Shown here one piece after another: positions 25,295 through 33,731 of a stretch of 64,000 nucleotides of DNA; position 1 is the first letter of the stretch; every line of letters begins with the position of its first letter. The stretch lies in NCBI RefSeq assembly GCF_002814095.1, contig NZ_CP021913.1, positions 2,576,001 through 2,640,000 of the forward strand, read 5' to 3'. The notes beneath the pieces are model-generated. The model had not been told where the DNA came from and searched no databases. It saw only the letters and a program-made list of their open reading frames with translations. Position numbers and translations under genes: made by a program. The stretch is from Sagittula sp. P11. GTDB taxonomy: Bacteria; Pseudomonadota; Alphaproteobacteria; Rhodobacterales; Rhodobacteraceae.

Positions 25295-27349
25295 TTACGC
25301 GCCGGGGTTCTTGTAGAGGCCGCGCCAGTCGATGGCCTTGGCGCCGAAGTCGAGGCGGCACTTGATCTCGACGCCATCCACGTCGAAGCCGTTGCGCGTC
25401 TCAATGTAGGCGCCCTGCTGGCCCTCGAGATAGGCGTACTCGATGGTGTCGATCTGGTTCGGCGATGCCGCCAAATACCAGGCCGTCTCGCTGGCCGCGT
25501 CGAGCCGGGGCTCGGCGATGGGCGACAGGGTCCGGATCGACTGCGGCACCACGCTGGACGTCGCGGCGGGCACGAGGTTCTGGGCGACCAGCTGCTCGGC
25601 CTTCAGTTCCAGCGAGGCCGGCACGATCAGGAAGGCGGGGCGGACGTTCAGAACTGTCTTCTTGTCGAGGCCGGTCTGCTTGGCCATGGCCGCGCGGGCC
25701 GCGCCGACGCTGCCGACGTCGAGCGCCGCGCCGGTGCCCGCAAGGTTCTTGTGCGTGGTGTGGAACAGCGCGTTGCCGTCGGCCATCGCCGGGTTCGAAG
25801 TGATGATCCCCCAGACCACATCCGACTCCAGCTGGGCGATGGAGTTGCCGTACATCGCCGGGATCCGGGTGAAGGCGTCGAGATCGTCGTTGATCAGGGT
25901 CTGGCGGGTGATGGCGACCACCCGGCCATAGGTCTTGACCTTGTAGCTCTCCTTGCTCTCGCCGAGCGTGCCGCGCTTGAACTCACCGCTCTCGCCGACC
26001 TCGAGCAGCTGCGGCGCTTCGCCCAGCTGCACCCGGTGCATCGCCTTGAAGTCGGTGGCGAGCACCTGGCGGCAGAACAGCATGAAGGTGCGGGGATAGG
26101 CCTCGTAGGCCTGCCGCAGGGTCTTGTTGGTGACCGCCGAGAGGATCTCGGGGAAGTCCGAGGTCGAATGCAGGGCCCGTGTCGCCACTTCGTCGCGCGA
26201 CAGGCCCCGCGTGTTGACGCCCGCATTGCCGAGGCTTTCGCGGGCCAGTTCCAGCAGGGTCATGCCGCGGTACTGGCGCGCGGCGTCCTCCAGCTGGAAC
26301 AGCGTCGGGCTGTAGCGGTGCAGCAGCGCGTTCGCCACCGCGTCGCGGCGGGTGATGCGCTCGTCCCGGCCGCCGAGAGGGACGGAGACATGCGGGAAGG
26401 TCCGGGTCTCGTCCGACTTCGCGGCGACCTGATCGAGGATCAGGCGGCGGGACTCGTCGACGCTGACGCCGCGTTTCACCAGATCCTCGGCGAAGCCGCG
26501 CTCCAGGTTCAGCCGCCCAGACAGATCGTAGATGGTCGAGACGCGGTCGCGCTCGGCCTCACGGGCGCGGGTGGCGACCGCTTCGGTGTCGGGCGCGGGC
26601 GTTGCCTGCGTCTTCGGCTGGCTGCGGGTCTCGCTGGCGGCGACCTTCGGGTCAGGCGCAGCCGCTTTCGGCTCGGTCATGGGGGTGTCCTTGGTTTCGA
26701 CCGGCTCGGTCGGCTGGGGGTTGGCGGGGGTCGCGGCGTCGCTCGCCGGGGCCTGGGTCTTGTCCGTCATCGGGGATGCTCCTTGCGGTGTGGGGGCGTC
26801 CCGGCGGTGAAGGACGCAGTCGTGAAGGGGATGCTGGGCCCGGAAACCGGCGGCGGGGTCGGCGCCGACGGCGACCGCGGAGACCTCGAACGGCGTCCAG
26901 TCCACCGCGCGCCAAAGCTCTCGGGCGGCCTCGGGTTTCGAGACCTCGAAGCGGTGGACCTGGTAGCCGATGGAGACTGCACGGATGTGCCCAGCCTGGA
27001 TGTCGCGCCAGATCGGCTCGACATCGGCGCGTTCGCTGATCCGGACCAGCGCAATGCCGCGGCCGTTCTCGATCCGGGCCGAGCCCGGCACGACCGAACC
27101 GATCACCGCGTCGAGCGTGTCGAGCTCGTGCACCTTCAGGAACGGCGCGCCCGCGTTCAGCCGATCGAGCCGGACATGGGCGGGATCGAGGCTCAGTTCC
27201 TCGTCATACGGCTCACCGAAGAAGGTTGCGCGGCGGACGCGAGCTCCGGCCGACCAGACCACCTCGACGGTGCGGCTGTCGGCATCGGCCGTGTTCGGCG
27301 CAAGCTCCGCCGACCGGCGCATGGCCGGCAGTTCGATCATCGTGTCCAT
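25295..27349 (-). CDS. Prohead protease / major capsid protein fusion
   Basis: A 684-residue protein. Residues 1-~170 are an S78-type prohead protease with His74 (FLKVHELD) and Ser126 (AVSIGYQV) as the likely catalytic pair and the DWTPFEVSAVAVGADP motif after it. Residues ~190-260 are a Pro/Ala/Thr-rich linker that may act as scaffold, and residues ~270-684 are the capsid subunit (TLRQAYEAYPRTFMLFCRQV..., RPAFLIVPASLELKAEQLVA). The ATG at 27349 lies five bases after the portal stop. An in-frame ATG at 26770 with a strong ribosome-binding site could yield capsid protein alone. Confidence 0.88.
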   Translation of the reverse strand: MDTMIELPAMRRSAELAPNTADADSRTVEVVWSAGARVRRATFFGEPYDEELSLDPAHVRLDRLNAGAPFLKVHELDTLDAVIGSVVPGSARIENGRGIALVRISERADVEPIWRDIQAGHIRAVSIGYQVHRFEVSKPEAARELWRAVDWTPFEVSAVAVGADPAAGFRAQHPLHDCVLHRRDAPTPQGASPMTDKTQAPASDAATPANPQPTEPVETKDTPMTEPKAAAPDPKVAASETRSQPKTQATPAPDTEAVATRAREAERDRVSTIYDLSGRLNLERGFAEDLVKRGVSVDESRRLILDQVAAKSDETRTFPHVSVPLGGRDERITRRDAVANALLHRYSPTLFQLEDAARQYRGMTLLELARESLGNAGVNTRGLSRDEVATRALHSTSDFPEILSAVTNKTLRQAYEAYPRTFMLFCRQVLATDFKAMHRVQLGEAPQLLEVGESGEFKRGTLGESKESYKVKTYGRVVAITRQTLINDDLDAFTRIPAMYGNSIAQLESDVVWGIITSNPAMADGNALFHTTHKNLAGTGAALDVGSVGAARAAMAKQTGLDKKTVLNVRPAFLIVPASLELKAEQLVAQNLVPAATSSVVPQSIRTLSPIAEPRLDAASETAWYLAASPNQIDTIEYAYLEGQQGAYIETRNGFDVDGVEIKCRLDFGAKAIDWRGLYKNPGA
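26768..26784 (-). promoter_or_regulatory. Internal ribosome-binding site and start within the protease-capsid gene
   Basis: The minus strand has AAGGAG, eight bases, then an in-frame ATG (codon 194, 26770). Nothing in a simple fusion requires this. It would give a 491-residue linker-plus-capsid product without the protease, recalling the nested C/Nu3 genes of lambda. Confidence 0.6.
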
Positions 27350-27354
27350 GAAGG

Positions 27355-28899
27355 TCAGTCCTGTTGGTCGGCCTGCGCCGGGTCGGTTTTCGCGTCGGCG
27401 GAGGGGTCGTCGGTAGCCGGATCGTCGGCCGCCGGATCGCTCGTCTGCGCGCTGCCGGTCTTGGTGACGCGGCGCGGGTCGCTGTCGAGCACCAGCCCCA
27501 GCGCGTCGAGCTTGGCGTTGGTCGCGGCGATCTCGGCCAGCACGGCGTCGGGATTGCGGCCCTGTTTCGCGATAACCTCCGCCAGCGTCATCGTGCCCGA
27601 ACGGATCGACAGCAGGTTCGCCATCGCGTCCTTCTGCGGGTCGACGGCCTCGAACTTCGGCGGCGACCATTCCACCGGCACGGTCGGCGATGGGATCTGC
27701 CCCGCTGCCCACGCAGCCTCGGTGAACCAGCGCCAGACCGGCGCGCAGAACATCGGGATGAACAGCTGCCACTGCACCGCGTCGATCTGGCGGCGGAACT
27801 CCACGAGCCCGGCCCGGATCGAGGAATAGTTGACCTGGCTGAGGTCCCCGGTCAGCAGCTCGTAGGGCACCCGGAACCCGGCCGAGATCGTGTGCAGGCT
27901 GGCCCGCTTGTATTCGCCGTAGCCGCCGGTGGCCGAGGGCTGGTTAAAGCGAATGTCCTTGCCGCCGCGGGCATAGGCGATCAGCCCCGGCTCGAACTGC
28001 TCGACCCTGTTGCCGTCGGCATCGACCACGGAAGGCGCGATGCCCTGCTGCGCCTCGTCGTCGCCGAAGACGATGGCGGTGACGCAGGCCTCGGTCTTCT
28101 TGCGGACCAGTTCGGCCACCTCGTAGTCGTCGAGATCGCGCAAGGACCTGATCACCGGCGCGCCCCAGGGAACGCCGCGCGCCTGCGTGCGCTGCTTCTC
28201 GTAGACATGGGCGATCTCGGTCGCCGGGACCGGGCGACTCTGCAGACCGTTCTGCAAGGCGCCATAGGCGTCGCCCGGATGCTCGGCATGCAGCCAGTAG
28301 GCCTGGCGCTTGCCGACCGGGTCGAACTCGATCCCCTGCACCAGCCGTCCCGCACCGAGGGCGCCGGACTTGGTGGCGTCGAGGAAGTCGGCCTCCAGCA
28401 CCTGCAGTTGCAGCGGCACCGGCAGACCGTCGCTTGCCCGCCGCAGGCGGCGGCGCACCAGCACCTCGCCCGCCTCGACCATCTCGCGGCAGATCAGCGT
28501 CTGCAGGCCGTAGAAGTCGAGCTGGCCGTCGGCATCGCACTCCGCCGTCCAGCGCTCGAAGAGCGCGTCGACCTTGCGGTCCAGCTTGTCGTCGCCACTT
28601 GCGGCGCGCGGCATGATGCCTGCGCCGATGATGTTGTTCACCAGCACCGCAACGGCCTTGGCCGCATGCGGGTTGTTGCGCACCAGATCCCGCATCCGGT
28701 CGCGCAAGAGCGCCCCGGCCACGCGGATCTCGGTGTCGGCCGAGGATCCCGGTGCGCGCCAGCCGTCCGTCCGTCGGCCTTTCGCAGCACCGTCATAGCC
28801 CCGTGTCAGGGTCTCGAAGGCCTGACGGGCCAGGACACGGCGGGCTGCAGCACGTGGGGCGACGGAGGCAATAGCCCTATCGAACCAGTTTGCTGACAT
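27355..28899 (-). CDS. Phage portal protein, lambda family
   Basis: A 514-residue dodecameric portal at the capsid vertex. RNNPHAAKAVAVLVNNIIGAG, GVPWGAPVIRSLRDLDDYEVAEL and VPYELLTGDLSQVNYSSIRAG are lambda-type portal motifs. The ATG at 28899 overlaps the gpW stop by one base (a GTG lies one codon upstream). The acidic, Asp/Ala-rich tail is variable. Confidence 0.93.
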   Translation of the reverse strand: MSANWFDRAIASVAPRAAARRVLARQAFETLTRGYDGAAKGRRTDGWRAPGSSADTEIRVAGALLRDRMRDLVRNNPHAAKAVAVLVNNIIGAGIMPRAASGDDKLDRKVDALFERWTAECDADGQLDFYGLQTLICREMVEAGEVLVRRRLRRASDGLPVPLQLQVLEADFLDATKSGALGAGRLVQGIEFDPVGKRQAYWLHAEHPGDAYGALQNGLQSRPVPATEIAHVYEKQRTQARGVPWGAPVIRSLRDLDDYEVAELVRKKTEACVTAIVFGDDEAQQGIAPSVVDADGNRVEQFEPGLIAYARGGKDIRFNQPSATGGYGEYKRASLHTISAGFRVPYELLTGDLSQVNYSSIRAGLVEFRRQIDAVQWQLFIPMFCAPVWRWFTEAAWAAGQIPSPTVPVEWSPPKFEAVDPQKDAMANLLSIRSGTMTLAEVIAKQGRNPDAVLAEIAATNAKLDALGLVLDSDPRRVTKTGSAQTSDPAADDPATDDPSADAKTDPAQADQQD

Positions 28900-29108
28900 C
28901 ACCGGTCCCCGCGCGAAAAGCCCGCAAGCCCGGCCACTGGCAGCGGCCGTGTGGTGCCCGAGATGGCGCGTTCGATGGTGCGGATGCGGGCGAGCAGATC
29001 CTCGGCCGAGCCGTAGTCGACGGACTTGCCGTCATAGCTCACCCGCGTCGTGCCGCTGGCATAGGCCCGGCGCAGCGCCGAGAGCTCGGTTTCCGTCCAG
29101 TCCGTCAT
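28899..29108 (-). CDS. Head-tail connector gpW-like protein
   Basis: A 69-residue protein, the usual gpW size (68 in lambda). DWTETELSALRRAYASGTTRVSYDGKSVDYGSAEDLLARI fits the family. It completes the head after packaging. Start and stop overlap the terminase and portal genes. Confidence 0.88.
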   Translation of the reverse strand: MTDWTETELSALRRAYASGTTRVSYDGKSVDYGSAEDLLARIRTIERAISGTTRPLPVAGLAGFSRGDR

Positions 29109-31111
29109 CAAAACCATCCTCCACGCCTTCCGAGCCAGTCGGAGCGGCGCTTGCCCTGCGGGGCCTGTCCCGGCCGGTTGATCTGCCCGGCGGGATCGGT
29201 GTCGGTGGGCGCCGCCCCAAGCTGATCCTCGAGGTCGCGCCATTTCTCCTCGGGCCAGCGGTCCGCGCCCGCGATCCAGGCGGCGGCGCGGGCATAGACT
29301 CGGCAGTCCAGCGCCTCGTTGCGCTCGCGCAGCTTCTGCCATTCCAGCCGGGCGAAGCCGCGTTTCGTGCGCACGGTGACCAGCTGCTCGGCAACGAACT
29401 GCTTCAGCCATTCGTTCTCGACCCAGTGCGGCAGGTGCACCGAGCCGGGCGGGAACGCCGCCCCGCCGGCCATGTCCTCCTCGGTCGGCCGCGCCAGCCG
29501 CAGGAAGCGGTAGGTCTCGGCCTTGAAGGTCGAGACCGCCACGGTCCAGAGCCGGGCACCGCGCCGCAGGCGTTTGCCGCCCTCGGTCGCGTCGACGAAG
29601 GTCGGCCCCGACACCGGGCTCGAGCGGTTGAACCCCTCGACGCCTTTCACCGGCGACACCTGCCCAAACCCCTGCGCCCGCGACCAGGAATAGACCGCCG
29701 GGGCCTCGTAGCCGGTGTCGATGGCGAGCCGCGCGATCCTGAGATGCGCGCCGCGTTCATGTGGCCAGCTTCTGTCCAGCAGTGCCGTCAGCTCCGACCA
29801 TGCGTCATGCCGGTCGGGCCCGCCCTCGATCACGACGTGGTCGACGAGCCAGGACTCAAGTCCGCGCCCCCAGGCCCAGACGTCGACCTCGATCCGGTCC
29901 TTCTGCACGTCAGCCCCGGCTGTCAGGAACAGCCCGCCTGCAGGCACCCTGCCGGATGCCCAGCGCTCGCGCCGGTCGTAGAGCCGCTGCCAGTCGGGCG
30001 CTTCGCCGGTCTCGACCCATGTCTCGCCAAGGATCGTGTTGCGGAACGCCTTGATCGCCTCGTCCGACCCCTGTGCCGCGTCCCAAGCCCGCACGATCCG
30101 CTCCCAGCTCAGCCAGCCGATCGGCGAGTAAAGCGCCGAGAGGTGATACCCGACCGTGGTCGGATCGGCGGCCGTGGCGGTCGCCCGCCACTCGCCGCCC
30201 TCCAGCATCGCCGTCTTGTGGTGTTCCGCGATGGGCGTCTCGCACCCCTCGCAGTGATATTCCGCCGTCTCCGGGCGGCCCTTCTGCCAGCGCAGCCGAT
30301 CGAACTTCAGCCACTGCATCGCGCCGCAATGCGGGCACGGCACGAAGAACCGCCGCTGATCGCTCGCCTCGTATTCCCGCTCGATCCGGCTCAGCCCCCG
30401 GATGGTGGGCGTCGAGACCAGCAGCACCTTGCGCCGGTGCGCGAAGGTCAGCGACCGCGCTTCGGCCAGCGTCACCGGGTCGCCTTCCTCGTCGGCCGAG
30501 GCCGGATAGGCGTCGACCTCGTCGAGGAAGATGTAGCGCGCCGGGGTGGACCGAAGCCCGACCGCCGAGTTCGCGCCCGTCATGATCAGGATGCCGCCCG
30601 CGAACTCCTTCGACAGCATCGTGTTGCCCGCATCGCGGGATCGCGCGGGCTTCACCCGCTCCCGCAGCTCGGGGCTTTCGTCGATCAGCGGGTCGATCCG
30701 CTGGCGCGAGTTGCGCTTCGCCAGTTCCACCGTCGGCTGGACCGCCAGCATCGGCCCGGGCGCCTGGTGGATTGCAAACCCGATCCAGTTGTTGCCCGCC
30801 TCGGTCGCACCGACCTGCGCGGCCTTCATGAACACGATCCGCTGGGTCGGATCGCCGGGCGACAGCCGGTCCATGATCTCGCGCATGTAGGGCGTGCGCA
30901 CCGTGCGATACCGCCCGGGTTCGGCCGAGGCGCGGCCCGAGAGCATCCGGTGCCGGTCCGCCCATTCCGAGACGGTCAGGTCGGGGTCGGGCCGCAGCCC
31001 GTTGCCCCAGGCGCGCAGGATCTCGCCTGCGCCGTCGAAGTCCGTCAGGCCATCATTATCACCGGAAGTCGGGCCGGACCTCGGCGAGTTCGTCGAGGTG
31101 GGCGCGTACAT
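29108..31111 (-). CDS. Terminase large subunit (GpA family)
   Basis: A 667-residue packaging motor. The ATPase part shows a Walker A-like KAAQVGATE (residues 96-104) and Walker B IFLDEVD (194-200). A zinc-binding cluster Cys259, Cys262, Cys287, Cys290 lies between ATPase and nuclease parts. The C-terminal nuclease includes TAGADVQKDRIEVDVWAWG. The long frame overlaps the small-subunit gene by 53 bases; a non-ATG start near 31050 is possible and would remove about 20 low-complexity residues. Confidence 0.92.
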   Translation of the reverse strand: MYAPTSTNSPRSGPTSGDNDGLTDFDGAGEILRAWGNGLRPDPDLTVSEWADRHRMLSGRASAEPGRYRTVRTPYMREIMDRLSPGDPTQRIVFMKAAQVGATEAGNNWIGFAIHQAPGPMLAVQPTVELAKRNSRQRIDPLIDESPELRERVKPARSRDAGNTMLSKEFAGGILIMTGANSAVGLRSTPARYIFLDEVDAYPASADEEGDPVTLAEARSLTFAHRRKVLLVSTPTIRGLSRIEREYEASDQRRFFVPCPHCGAMQWLKFDRLRWQKGRPETAEYHCEGCETPIAEHHKTAMLEGGEWRATATAADPTTVGYHLSALYSPIGWLSWERIVRAWDAAQGSDEAIKAFRNTILGETWVETGEAPDWQRLYDRRERWASGRVPAGGLFLTAGADVQKDRIEVDVWAWGRGLESWLVDHVVIEGGPDRHDAWSELTALLDRSWPHERGAHLRIARLAIDTGYEAPAVYSWSRAQGFGQVSPVKGVEGFNRSSPVSGPTFVDATEGGKRLRRGARLWTVAVSTFKAETYRFLRLARPTEEDMAGGAAFPPGSVHLPHWVENEWLKQFVAEQLVTVRTKRGFARLEWQKLRERNEALDCRVYARAAAWIAGADRWPEEKWRDLEDQLGAAPTDTDPAGQINRPGQAPQGKRRSDWLGRRGGWF

Positions 31112-31655
31112 GTTTTTCCAGAACCTTCTGCATCGCGGCTGGCTCCACGGCGATCTGCTGGCCCGTCGCGTCGCGGCACGACGCGGAGAGCTCGGCCGCC
31201 ATCAGCGCCGCCGCGCGCGCGGGCCAGTTCACCCACGTGTCCCGTTCCTCGCGCGCCAGGCGGAACACCAGCGCCAGCGCGCGGGCCCGCTCGATCAACT
31301 CCCCCTTCAGCTTCTGCAGACGGATGCGCCGTTCCTGCGCCTTCAGCACCTCGTTCGCGGTCTTCGCCTGAAGAAAGGTCGTGCCGCCGCCGACGGCAGG
31401 AACCGCCAGACCCTGTTCGCGCAGCGTGTCGCCGACGGCGGCCACCGCCGCCTCGGGGACGGGCTTCAGCTTCGGCGCGGGCGGCTTCCGCGTCTTCGAC
31501 GGGTCGGTCGTCTCGGCCCGCCGCGCATCGCTGGCCGCCGCGTTGATGCTGCCGTCCGGATAGAGGACCAGCCGCTCGGCCGTCTTCGCCTTCTGGATCG
31601 CGCCCCGCGACAGGCCGACATGCGCGGCGTACTGGCGCTCGCTCATGCCCTGCAT
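31059..31655 (-). CDS. Terminase small subunit (Nu1-like)
   Basis: A 198-residue DNA-recognition subunit with an N-terminal helix-turn-helix, MSERQYAAHVGLSRGAIQKA, and a helical C-terminal half (ELIERARALALVFRLAREERD). Its position directly before the large subunit supports this. It is the first gene of the late operon, so late transcription should begin between 31656 and 31766. Confidence 0.82.
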   Translation of the reverse strand: MQGMSERQYAAHVGLSRGAIQKAKTAERLVLYPDGSINAAASDARRAETTDPSKTRKPPAPKLKPVPEAAVAAVGDTLREQGLAVPAVGGGTTFLQAKTANEVLKAQERRIRLQKLKGELIERARALALVFRLAREERDTWVNWPARAAALMAAELSASCRDATGQQIAVEPAAMQKVLEKHVRAHLDELAEVRPDFR

Positions 31656-31686
31656 CGACGGCTCCGATTATCATTCAAGATCATGT

Positions 31687-31705
31687 GCTTATCGAGTTGA
31701 TAAGC
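31687..31705. promoter_or_regulatory. Palindrome in the divergent late/rightward promoter region
   Basis: GCTTATC-GAGTT-GATAAGC is a perfect 7-5-7 inverted repeat between the terminase operon and a rightward gene. It is a reasonable operator for a phage repressor or late regulator. Confidence 0.5.
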
Positions 31706-31766
31706 GTGGCAGACGGAGCGAACGTCACTCCAGCGAAGCGATGCAACTCACCAAGGAGCCACCCCG

Positions 31767-32039
31767 ATGACCACCCGCCTGAACCCGATCACCACCCCGC
31801 GCCACGAACTCCGCGCCGAGAAGGCGCGCCGGAACAAGGAAGCCGCGCTCGCGGCCTTCATCGGCAAGAAGGCGGAGATCGACGAGATGCTCGCCCGCCT
31901 GCAGGCGCTCAGCGACGACCATTTCAACTGTCACCCGGACGAGGCGGGCTGGGCCATGGTCGGCACCCTCGAACACTACGCCAGCCTCCTGAAGCGCATC
32001 ACCGACAGCGCCTTCGGCGAGGGCGAGCACGCCCGCTGA
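31767..32039 (+). CDS. Conserved-looking phage protein of unknown function
   Basis: A 90-residue charged, mainly helical protein (MTTRLNPITTPRHELRAEKARRNKEAALAAFIGKKAEIDEML...). AAGGAG precedes the ATG at a good distance. It lies upstream of a DUF3489 gene on the same strand. I do not recognise the family. Confidence 0.7.
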   Translation: MTTRLNPITTPRHELRAEKARRNKEAALAAFIGKKAEIDEMLARLQALSDDHFNCHPDEAGWAMVGTLEHYASLLKRITDSAFGEGEHAR

Positions 32040-32134
32040 TCTCCGGCAACGCCGGAACTCCCGCCGCGCGCCCTGCGCGGCTCGGGGTCGTAGAAGGCGC
32101 CGCATGACGCGGGCCCGAATACGGAGACGACCCC

Positions 32135-32707
32135 ATGACCAAGATTTCCGATACCCAAGCCATCATCCTCAGCTCTGCCGCACAGCGCGAGGACCGCATC
32201 GCCCTGCCGCTCCCCGACAGCCTGCGCGGCGGCGCTGCCGCCAAGGTGGTCGGCGCGATGCTCGCTAAGGGCTTCCTGCAGGAGGTCGACGCGGACATGC
32301 GCAACGGCGAACCCGTCTGGCGCGAGACCGGCGACGGCCACGGCGTCACGCTGGTCGCCACAGACGCAGGGCTCGCCGCCATCGGCATCGAGCCCGAGGA
32401 CGCGAACACCGCGCCTGCGGGCGCGACGGACGCGCCGACAGAGGAGCCCGCGCCGGACACTCCCTCCGAGGCCGAAACCGCGCCCAAGACGCGCACGCCG
32501 CGCGAGGGCACCAAGCAGGCCACGATGATCGCCATGCTGCGCGCGCCGGACGGCGCGACCATCGAGGATATCATGGCCGCGACCGGCTGGCAGTCGCACA
32601 CGGTGCGCGGCGCGATGGCCGGGGCGCTGAAGAAGAAGCTCGGGCTCGAAGTGACCGCGGAGAAGGTCGAGAACCGGGGGCGCGTGTACAAGCTCCCCGC
32701 CGCCTGA
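32135..32707 (+). CDS. DUF3489 winged-helix protein
   Basis: A 190-residue protein. The C-terminal ~70 residues, GTKQATMIAMLRAPDGATIEDIMAATGWQSHTVRGAMAG, form the DUF3489 winged helix; an acidic Ala/Pro/Thr-rich linker separates it from an N-terminal domain that also looks helical. In alphaproteobacterial mobile elements DUF3489 genes travel with DUF2924 and serine recombinase genes, both present 17 kb away here. Confidence 0.82.
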   Translation: MTKISDTQAIILSSAAQREDRIALPLPDSLRGGAAAKVVGAMLAKGFLQEVDADMRNGEPVWRETGDGHGVTLVATDAGLAAIGIEPEDANTAPAGATDAPTEEPAPDTPSEAETAPKTRTPREGTKQATMIAMLRAPDGATIEDIMAATGWQSHTVRGAMAGALKKKLGLEVTAEKVENRGRVYKLPAA

Positions 32708-32732
32708 GGCACCGGACCCCGACAAGTTGATG

Positions 32733-32757
32733 ACCGCCGTCCCTCCGGGGCGGCGGT
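32733..32757 (+). terminator. Hairpin after the DUF3489 gene
   Basis: ACCGCCG pairs with CGGCGGT across an 11-base loop 26 bases after the stop. There is no T tract, so terminator function is only a suggestion. Confidence 0.4.
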
Positions 32758-32973
32758 TGATCATCGCCGGTAACGGACAAAATCGACGCGAAGAGCCTTT
32801 TTCGGACTTTGGCCCCTTTAGGGATCGGATCGAGGCATCGGACAAACTCCGTCCGCACTGAGACATAGGGAAGAAGTGGATGTGCAGGCGGTGCCATCTG
32901 TTTCGGCTCTTCCGAGACGTTTCTGCTCTGGCCCGATGGACAAGAGCCTTCTTCCCGCAGAAAGTGCGATGTC

Positions 32974-33462
32974 ATGGATATGAGCGAGAAAACAGACAAA
33001 CAAATTCAGAATCTGATCGAGAATCACCGCCGCGCCGGGAAGCTCGACGCCCCGCTGGCCGTAGCGGCTATCGCAGAACAAGGTCGACGTAACAAAGTGT
33101 TCAACTTCAAGGCCGGCATCGAATTCTTGTTGCAGGCGGCGCATGACAAGCGTCCGGTTAACTATCGGCAGTTGGCCGAAGCTGGCGGTGTGCTGAAGCC
33201 CGGCGACGTTTGGCACCAACACATGGCCCGGAAGATCCCGCTGTCCCAAATCGTAGACTATGCCCACACCCACGACCTGCCAGCTATCACTGCGTTGATT
33301 GAGACAACGCAGGGAGTGACGGACAGTATTCTTGCAGGGTTCCAGAAAGGGCTCGACGATACCGGAATTCGCGTGCCATCGGGCATGTCCATCAAAGAGT
33401 TCTATTTTTCAGAACGGCAACGTGCCTTCGACTGGGCCGCCTCCCAAGAACCGCTCGGTTGA
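32974..33462 (+). CDS. Unknown protein, probable cargo
   Basis: A 162-residue protein (ATG at 32974, or 32980) that I do not recognise. It is soluble and helical, with DAPLAVAAIAEQGRRNKVFNF and RPVNYRQLAEAGGVLKPGDVW. The base composition is visibly lower in GC than the flanking DUF3489 and methyltransferase genes. It is alone on this strand, with a 266-base leader. Confidence 0.6.
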   Translation: MDMSEKTDKQIQNLIENHRRAGKLDAPLAVAAIAEQGRRNKVFNFKAGIEFLLQAAHDKRPVNYRQLAEAGGVLKPGDVWHQHMARKIPLSQIVDYAHTHDLPAITALIETTQGVTDSILAGFQKGLDDTGIRVPSGMSIKEFYFSERQRAFDWAASQEPLG

Positions 33463-33515
33463 ACTTGTGCTGAACCCTCAGTGAGTGTCCGCTCCGTCCG
33501 CATAGCCGACGGCGG

Positions 33516-33731
33516 TTACCGCATCCTGATCGCTTCGAACAACCGCCGCAAGGCGAAGGACCGAACGATGCTGACCACCGTGAACACCGCGCCCATCTTC
33601 AGGTTCTGGGCCAGCGTCGTGTGCAGCCCGAAGACCGGGAAGATCAGGATCTGCGTTACCACCGCGACGCCGTAACCGACGATCACGTTGGCGACGGCCT
33701 CGACCAGCGACATGAGGCGGGACTGCTTCAT
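33516..33731 (-). CDS. DUF7220-like small membrane protein
   Basis: A 71-residue protein with two hydrophobic helices (ANVIVGYGVAVVTQILIFPVFG and NLKMGAVFTVVSIVRSFAL) and a basic C-terminus, matching the DUF7220 phage protein pattern. Its ATG overlaps (ATGA) the stop of the alternate-frame ORF at 33728, not that of the methyltransferase frame. Confidence 0.78.
   Translation of the reverse strand: MKQSRLMSLVEAVANVIVGYGVAVVTQILIFPVFGLHTTLAQNLKMGAVFTVVSIVRSFALRRLFEAIRMR

Noticed and set aside
25211-31546. Several very long plus-strand open frames opposite the capsid, portal and terminase genes
   Set aside because: Composition (Arg/Gly/Ala/Asp-rich), no start signals, and the minus strand encodes clear structural genes with coupled starts and stops.
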